Source: Hordeum vulgare subsp. vulgare
Taxonomy: Eukaryota; Streptophyta; Magnoliopsida; Poales; Poaceae
Length of the DNA stretch: 64,000 bases
NCBI RefSeq assembly: GCF_904849725.1
Contig: NC_058519.1
Span: forward strand, 578,702,676 to 578,766,675
Direction of reading: 5' to 3'
Shown: one piece after another, positions 58,644 through 64,000 of the stretch
Position numbering within the stretch: position 1 is the first letter of the stretch
How the letters are laid out: each line of letters starts with the position of its first letter
The notes under the pieces: model-generated
Databases searched by the model: none
Told to the model about the DNA's origin: nothing
The model's input: the letters and a program-made list of their open reading frames with translations, nothing else
Translations under genes and position numbers: made by a program

Positions 58644-60170
58644 TGATGACCCACAAGTATAGGGGATCAATCGTAGTCCTTTCGATAAGTAAGAGTGTCG
58701 AACCCAATGAGGAGAAGAAGGCTCTGATAAATGGTTTTCAGCAAGGTAATAACTGCAAGCACTTAAAGTAGCGGTAACAAGTGATGGTGTCGTAAGGTGA
58801 AACGTAGCAAGCGAAAAGTAACAAGTGACAAGTAGTAGCAACAGTGCAGCAAAATGGCCCAATCCCTTTTGTAGCAAGGGACAAGCCTGAGCAAAGTCTT
58901 ATAAGAGGAAAAACGCCCCCGAGGACACACGGGAATTTCTGTCATGGTAGTTTCATCATGTTCATATGATTCGCGTTCGTTACTTTGAAAGTTTCATATG
59001 TGGGTGGACCAGCGCTTGGGTACTGCCCTTACTTGGACAAGCATCCCACTTATGATTAACCCCTCTCGCAAGCATCCGCAACTACGAAAGAAGAATTAAG
59101 ACAACGTCTAACCATAGCATTAAACTAGTGGATCCAAATCAGCCCCTTACGAAGCAACGCATAGACTCGGGTTTAAGCTTCTGTCACTCTAGCAACCCAT
59201 CATCTACTTACCACCCCAATGCCTTCCTCTAGGCCCAAATATGGTGAAGTGTTATGTAGTCGACATTCACATAACACCACTAGAGGAAAAACAACATACA
59301 ACATATCAAAATACTGAACGAATACCAAATTCACATAACTATTATTAGCATGACTTATCCCATGACCTCAGGAACAAAAGTAACTACTCACAAAGCATAA
59401 TCATAATCATGATCAGAGGTGTAATGAATAGCATCAAGGATCTGAACATAAACTCTTCCACCAAGTAATCCAACTACCATCAACTACAAAGAGTAATCAA
59501 CACTACTACAACCTTACAAGTACCAATCGGAGTCGCGAGATGGAGATTGGTTACAAGAGATGAACTAGGGTTTGGAGAGGAGATGGTGCTCATGAAGATG
59601 TTGATGGAGATGACTCCCCTCCGATGAGAGGAGTGTTGGTGATGACGAAGGCGACGATTTCCCCCTCCAGGAGGGAAGTTTCCCTAGCAGGATCGTCCTG
59701 CCGGAGCCCTAGATTGGTTCTGCTCAAGTTTCGCCTCGTGGCGGCGGCGAACCCACGGAAAAGCTCCACCTTGATTTTTTATCGGACAAAACCCTTCATA
59801 TAGCAAAAGAGGGGGGCCAATGGGCCACCAGGGTGCCCACAAGCCCTGTTGCCGCGGTCAAGGGGTAGGCCTCGGCAACCAGGCTTGTGGGGCCCTGGCA
59901 GCTCCCCTCTGACACTTCTTTCGCCCAGTATTTTTTATATATTCCCAAAAAATTCCACGTTGATTTTCAGGGAATTTAGAGTTGCGCAGAATAGAGGACT
60001 CAGACTTGCTCCTCTTCCAGTCCAGAATTCCAGTTGCCGGTATTCTCCCTCTTCAAATAAACCTTGCAAAATAAGAGAGAAAAGGCATAAGTATGGTTCC
60101 ACAAAGTATAATAACAGTCCATAAAGCGATAAATATCAACATGAAAGCATTATGCAAAATGGACGTATCA
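58644..60170 (-). repeat. 3' LTR of a Sabrina-like Athila-type Gypsy element (1527 bp)
   Basis: Plus reading starts TGATGACCCACAAGTATAGG and ends AAATGGACGTATCA. The element is on the minus strand, so this is the 3' LTR. It is flanked on the right by a polypurine tract (minus strand AAGCTTTGGGGAGT, 60171-60184). Left target bases would be 58639-58643 (ACATT). The promoter block at 59796-59891 has a hairpin and a TATA box. Confidence 0.85.
59796..59891 (-). promoter_or_regulatory. Sabrina-like LTR promoter: hairpin plus TATA box
   Basis: Outer arms CCCACAAGCC (59836-59845) and GGCTTGTGGG (59882-59891), inner arms TTGCCG (59849-59854) and CGGCAA (59873-59878). In element direction this is 31 bases before GCTATATGA (59796-59804, minus). 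Confidence 0.55.
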
Positions 60171-61652
60171 ACTCCCCAAAGCTTAGACCTCGCTTGTCCT
60201 CAAGCGAAAACCAAGACCCAAAACATGTCCACATGTTTAGGGATGAAGTTGTCGATAAAACATAATACGGACATGAGGGCATCATGATCACACACAGAAC
60301 AACAATACATCATAGAGATTCTAATGGGAAAGTAACAATTCCTTCACAAAGCAAAGTATGAAACAAAAACCTTACCGAGAAGTAGCCAACAACAGGCCAT
60401 AGTCATTGAAGCAATTGCAATTTATCATATTATCAGAAAGACTCAAATAACAGCCTGTAAGGCAAATCCACATACTCAATCATCTCTTTTGTTTTCCACA
60501 ATTGTTACAACTCACGTGGTACTCATGATATCAAAGTTTCAGTTGGACACAGAGAAAGATAGGGGCTTATAATTTTTCCTCCCAACCATTTACCTCAAGG
60601 GTAAAGTCAACAACAATAAAGCATAAGTACTCAGCTCCAAGTTGATATATGAATATAGATCTTTCCCAATCATATGACGTTCACCAAGAAAAAGGCTAAA
60701 TAAGGAATTGGTGAAGATCACCATGACTCTTACAAAGGAAAAAAGTAAAGGTACAAGATAGGCCCTTCGCAGAGGGAAGCAGAGGTTGTCATGTGCTTTT
60801 GAGGTTTGGATGCGTGTCCTCTTAGTGCGGAGGAACGTCACTTTATATTGCCTCCTGTGATAAAGAACTTTATTATCCAGTCCGTCGCTTTTATGTCTTC
60901 CTCATCACAGGTTCGTACAAAGCTTATTTTCGACACACTAATAGATCATACATATTAGAGAGCAATTTTTATTGCTTGCACCGATGACAACTTACTTAAG
61001 GGATCTTATTCAATCCATAGGTAGGTATGGTGGACACTCATGGCAAAACTGGGTTGAAGGTTTATGGATGCACAAGTAGTATGCTAAGGGATCTCTAATC
61101 ATATAACATTGTTTGGAACCAAACAAACACAATTCATTATGTTGTCTTCCTTGTCCAACATCTACTTCTAAGCATGTAATAGTTTGATGAGTGCTCACAA
61201 TTATAGAAGGTGTCTAAGATGATATATTTATATGTGAACCTCTCTTTCCTTATTACTTCTTATTAATTGCAACAATGACTGAGTTCTATGTTGGTCTACT
61301 CTCAACAAGTTTGAATCATCATACTTGTTATATGTGAAGCTATCACTTTCCATAAGATCATCTCATGATCTTTCATGCTATCGTTCTTTTCATACTTTTG
61401 ATCACGGCACAAAACAAAGCCCTTGACTAAGATACTCTTTATTATATAGCTCGCAAGATTGAATACATCAAGGGAGACACAAGACAAAAGACTCAAACTA
61501 AAACACTAAAGACTTATTCCACTAAGAGAATAAATAGAACTGAAAAGGAAAGAACTAAAACAAAGGTAAAAGCAAAACATATAAAGGTGATACGATACCA
61601 GGACAACTCCCCCAAGCTTGGCATAAGCCAAGGGAGTTGCCCATACCAATGC
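60171..61652 (-). other. non-coding interior between accessory ORF and 3' LTR
   Basis: Polypurine tract at 60171-60184, then AT-rich sequence with no significant frame. At 61605-61640 the minus strand has CCAAGCTTGGGGGAGTTGTC after the ORF, a purine-rich segment typical of this family. Confidence 0.5.
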
Positions 61653-62171
61653 TTAGTTGTCTTCCTTTGGTGGTGATGGTGGTGAAGTTGCATCATGAGT
61701 TTGATCCTCCGTCTTCCAAGGCATAGGTGCTCCATCATGGCAGGATGAACGAGTCGCCGGAATCCTCAAATTTGCAGCCAACCGTATTGATTTAAATCTA
61801 TACTCATACTCACAATTTTGGTTCTGCGGGTCATAGATCTGGCCCTGGAGTTGATCAACCCTGTCATAGAGCCTGGAGAGGTGCTTCCCAATGTCAATGG
61901 CATCCATCTTGTGATTGTTGGTGAACTCTGTGATCATCATTTGGTTGGCGTTGAGTCCACGCTCCACCATCCCTTGGCACTTGAAGACTTGTTGCTCCAT
62001 TGCTTCGAGCCTCGTCTCCATGCTTCCGGTCTTCTTATGCCCCTCAACATCACCGACGTGCAACATCCCCTCGCTCATCTTGATAGATTGGGGGTGCTGC
62101 AATACTTCCGTGAGGTAGGGATTGATGACCTTCTCGAAGGTCTTGTCCTTAGGAACTTTTGGGGAAGTCAT
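61653..62171 (-). CDS. accessory ORF (172 aa) of the Sabrina-like element, function unknown
   Basis: Intact frame from ATG 62171 (MTSPKVPKDKTFEKVINPYL) to a stop at 61653-61655. The middle is helical and coiled-coil-like (METRLEAMEQQVFKCQGMVE, KHLSRLYDRVDQLQGQIYD). The C-terminus is rich in Pro, Ser and acidic residues (TSPPSPPKEDN). It lies after pol, where Athila elements may carry an env-like or other extra ORF, but there is no signal peptide or membrane segment, so it does not look like an envelope. It is undamaged while pol next to it has two stops. A TATA box and LTR-like hairpin lie 85-210 bases upstream, so it may have its own transcript. It could be a nuclear or particle-associated protein; I infer no function. 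Confidence 0.65.
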   Translation of the reverse strand: MTSPKVPKDKTFEKVINPYLTEVLQHPQSIKMSEGMLHVGDVEGHKKTGSMETRLEAMEQQVFKCQGMVERGLNANQMMITEFTNNHKMDAIDIGKHLSRLYDRVDQLQGQIYDPQNQNCEYEYRFKSIRLAANLRIPATRSSCHDGAPMPWKTEDQTHDATSPPSPPKEDN

Positions 62172-62253
62172 GACGATCTAGATCTGCAACAGAAACAGGC
62201 TCGAAACGAAAACAGAGGAAAACTGCGCGATACAGAGATCAAAACCCTCGGGT

Positions 62254-62380
62254 GTATATATAATGATTTTTTCTGGACCGGAAGGAGTGCTCCGCAAGAA
62301 AATGGAGTCCGGGAGGCACACGAGGTGCCCACAAGCCCTGTTCTCACGGCTAGGGGGGAGGCTGCGACAACCAAGCTTGT
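62254..62380 (-). promoter_or_regulatory. putative internal promoter resembling the LTR promoter
   Basis: On the minus strand: a palindrome with arms CACGAGG/CCTCGTG and CACAAGC/GCTTGTG (about 62318-62382), then TATATATAC (62254-62262), then about 85 bases of leader to the ATG at 62171. The hairpin sequence (GTGCCCACAAGCCCTGTT at 62325-62342) is shared with the LTR hairpin (59834-59851), and both are followed in plus reading by a TTTTTATWTTTTC-like, TTCCA-ending AT stretch. Confidence 0.5.
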
Positions 62381-62454
62381 GTCCGCCTCGTGCGCTCTCT
62401 GGACTGCTTTTTATTTTTCTAATTTTCCATAAATTCCAGAATGGAGAAAATTTC

Positions 62455-64000
62455 CTATTGGAAAAGTTTCGGAGTCCAATTACTTACCGAAACACATACC
62501 TCTTCGTTTTCAGGGTCTGAAATAGGCTGATAAACATCCCTTATGTACTCCTCTGGAGTTATGATATTGATGATATTGGTCTCAACGTTTATGGGAGTAT
62601 GAGAGATGTAATGCTTGATTCTTTGCCCATTTACCACTCTAGGAAAATTACCTTCCACGTTATTGATTTTGATGGCACCGGAACGATATACTTCCTCGAG
62701 AACGTAGGGACCTTCCCATTTAGAGAGAAGCTTGCCTGCGAAGAATCTTAAACGAGAATTGTATAGCAGGACATAATCACCTACATTGAACTCTCGTTTT
62801 TGTATTCTTTTATCGTGCCATCTTTTAACCTTTTCCTTGAACAACTTGGCATTCTCATATGCCTGGGCCCTCCATTCATCTAATGAGCTGATATCAAACA
62901 ACCGCTTCTCACCGACAAGTTTGAAATCGAAGTTGAGCTCTTTGATTGCCCAATAAGCTTTGTGTTCCGGCTAAAGAGGTAAATGACAGGCCTTACCGTA
63001 AACCATTTTATACGGCGACATGCCCATGGGATTCTTATAATCAGTCCTATAAGCCCATGGTGCATCGTCAAGTTTGCTAGACCAATTCTTTCGAGGTCTA
63101 TTGACGGTCTTTTGTAAGATCAACTTGATCTCCCTATTACTCAACTCCACTTGACCACTAGACTGAGGATGATAAGGAGATGCAACTCTATGGTTGACAT
63201 CATACTTAGCGAGCATCTTGCGTAAAACCCCATGAATGAAGTGTGAACCGCCATCAGTCATCAGATATCTAGGGACTCCAAATCTTGGGAAAATGACTTC
63301 TTTAAGCATCTTAATAGAGGTGTGGTGATCAGCATTTCTAGTGGGGATAGCTTCTACCCACTTAGTGACATAATCCACAGCAACTAAGATGTGAGTATAC
63401 CCATTGGAACTCGGGAAAGGTCCCATATAATCAAAGCCCCGGACATCAAATGATTCAATGACAAGTGAATAGTTCATAGGCATTTCTTGACGCTTACTGA
63501 TATTCCCTATTCTTTGGCATTCGTCACAATACAAGACAAACTTACGGGCATCCTTGAAGAGAGTGGGCCAATAGAACCCTGATTGCAATACCTTATGAGC
63601 AGTTCTGTCTCCAGCATGGTGTCCTCCGTAGGCTTCGGAATGACACTTCTGCAGGATCTATCCCTGTTCATGTTCAGGCACACAACATCTAATAACACCA
63701 TATCTTCCTTCCTTATAAAGGTGAGGATCATCCCAAAAGTAGTGTCTCAAATCAAAGAAGAATTTATTCTTTTGCTGGTAGGTGAAACTGGGTGGTATGT
63801 ATTTGGCTACGATACAATTTGCGTAATCAGCATACCACGGTGCACTATGTGAAGTGCGGATGACATTCAATTGCTCATCAGGAAAGCTGTCATCAATAGG
63901 TCGTGGGTCATCAAGGACATTCTCTAGCCTAGACAAGTTATCTACTACAGGGTTATCAGCACCCTTTCGGTCAACAACGTGCAAATCAAATTCCTGTAGG
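62455..64000 (-). pseudogene. Athila-type pol: end of RNase H, integrase and C-terminal domain, two stops
   Basis: One minus-strand frame from beyond 64000 to the stop at 62455-62457. It opens with the RNase H tail (DRKGADNPVVDNLSRLENV), then the linker and integrase zinc region (HSEAYGGHH in the stretch after 63658, [14 protein letters not shown]), then the integrase core with acidic residues in [16 protein letters not shown] and [12 protein letters not shown], then the C-terminal part (WHDKRIQKREFNVGDYVLLY, KLLSKWEGPYVLEEVY). TAG codons interrupt at 63658-63660 and 62971-62973; otherwise the frame is continuous over about 510 codons. The element is therefore recently inactivated. Confidence 0.9.

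Larger units (their letters stand above)
58644..64000 (-). mobile_element. Sabrina-like Athila-type retrotransposon, 3' half, running off the window
   Basis: From left to right: 3' LTR, polypurine tract, 1.5-kb non-coding stretch (60185-61652), accessory ORF (61653-62171), a putative internal promoter (62254-62380), and the C-terminal half of pol (62455 to beyond 64000). All is in minus orientation. The 5' half is beyond the right edge. Confidence 0.85.

Overview
The window looks like a piece of a large grass genome, most likely Triticeae (wheat, Aegilops or barley type). That rests on recognising BARE1/WIS/Angela-like Copia LTRs (three beginning TGTTGGAAATATGCCC or its complement, plus one cut by the window start), Athila-lineage LTRs of Sabrina/WHAM type (TGATACGTC... 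to ...GTGGGTYATCA when read in element orientation), a Tat-lineage Gypsy element with an antisense gene, CACTA and Tourist-like DNA elements, and one split plant gene. Nearly everything is transposon, much of it nested. Family names are from memory of these LTRs, not from a search.

Positions 1-31534 form one nest. The outermost element is a minus-strand Copia element (5' LTR 29768-31534, internal parts 26413-29767 and 14917-15877). Inside it sit (i) a complete non-autonomous element with 3.5-kb LTRs and a gag-only interior (15878-26412) and (ii) a minus-strand Athila-type element whose 5' LTR is 13495-14916. A minus-strand Tat-type Gypsy element (about 1624-13266) is inserted in the leader of (ii). 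The antisense gene of the Tat element is in turn cut by a Copia LTR (1-1623). The missing left halves lie outside the window.

Positions 31535-39138 are mostly unclassified AT-rich sequence with a non-autonomous CACTA-like element (33082-36189) bounded by a 3-base AAC duplication. A Copia 5' LTR with a truncated leader (39139-41529) precedes the only non-transposon gene I see: a six-exon SEN1/UPF1-type helicase on the plus strand (42160-45442). All its helicase motifs are present, but it has a one-base deletion after motif VI.

Positions 46330-50550 are a decayed plus-strand Tat-type gag-pro-RT fragment. It is interrupted by a solo Athila-type LTR (48501-49866) that itself contains a 217-bp Tourist-like MITE. 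A plus-strand Copia element (50551-56706) is inserted there, lacks its 3' end, and is fused to an Athila-type 3' untranslated region (56707-58643). That region is interrupted by a minus-strand Sabrina-like element (58644 to beyond 64000).

The patterns I find most interesting are: GC-rich hairpins just 5' of the TATA box in LTRs of unrelated families; a second, LTR-like hairpin-plus-TATA module inside the Sabrina-like element, just ahead of an accessory ORF; a 70-bp tandem array in the Tat element whose every unit can form two hairpins; strong enrichment of the heptamer CCGAGTG/CACTCGG across that whole element; and a gag with six zinc knuckles in the non-autonomous element.
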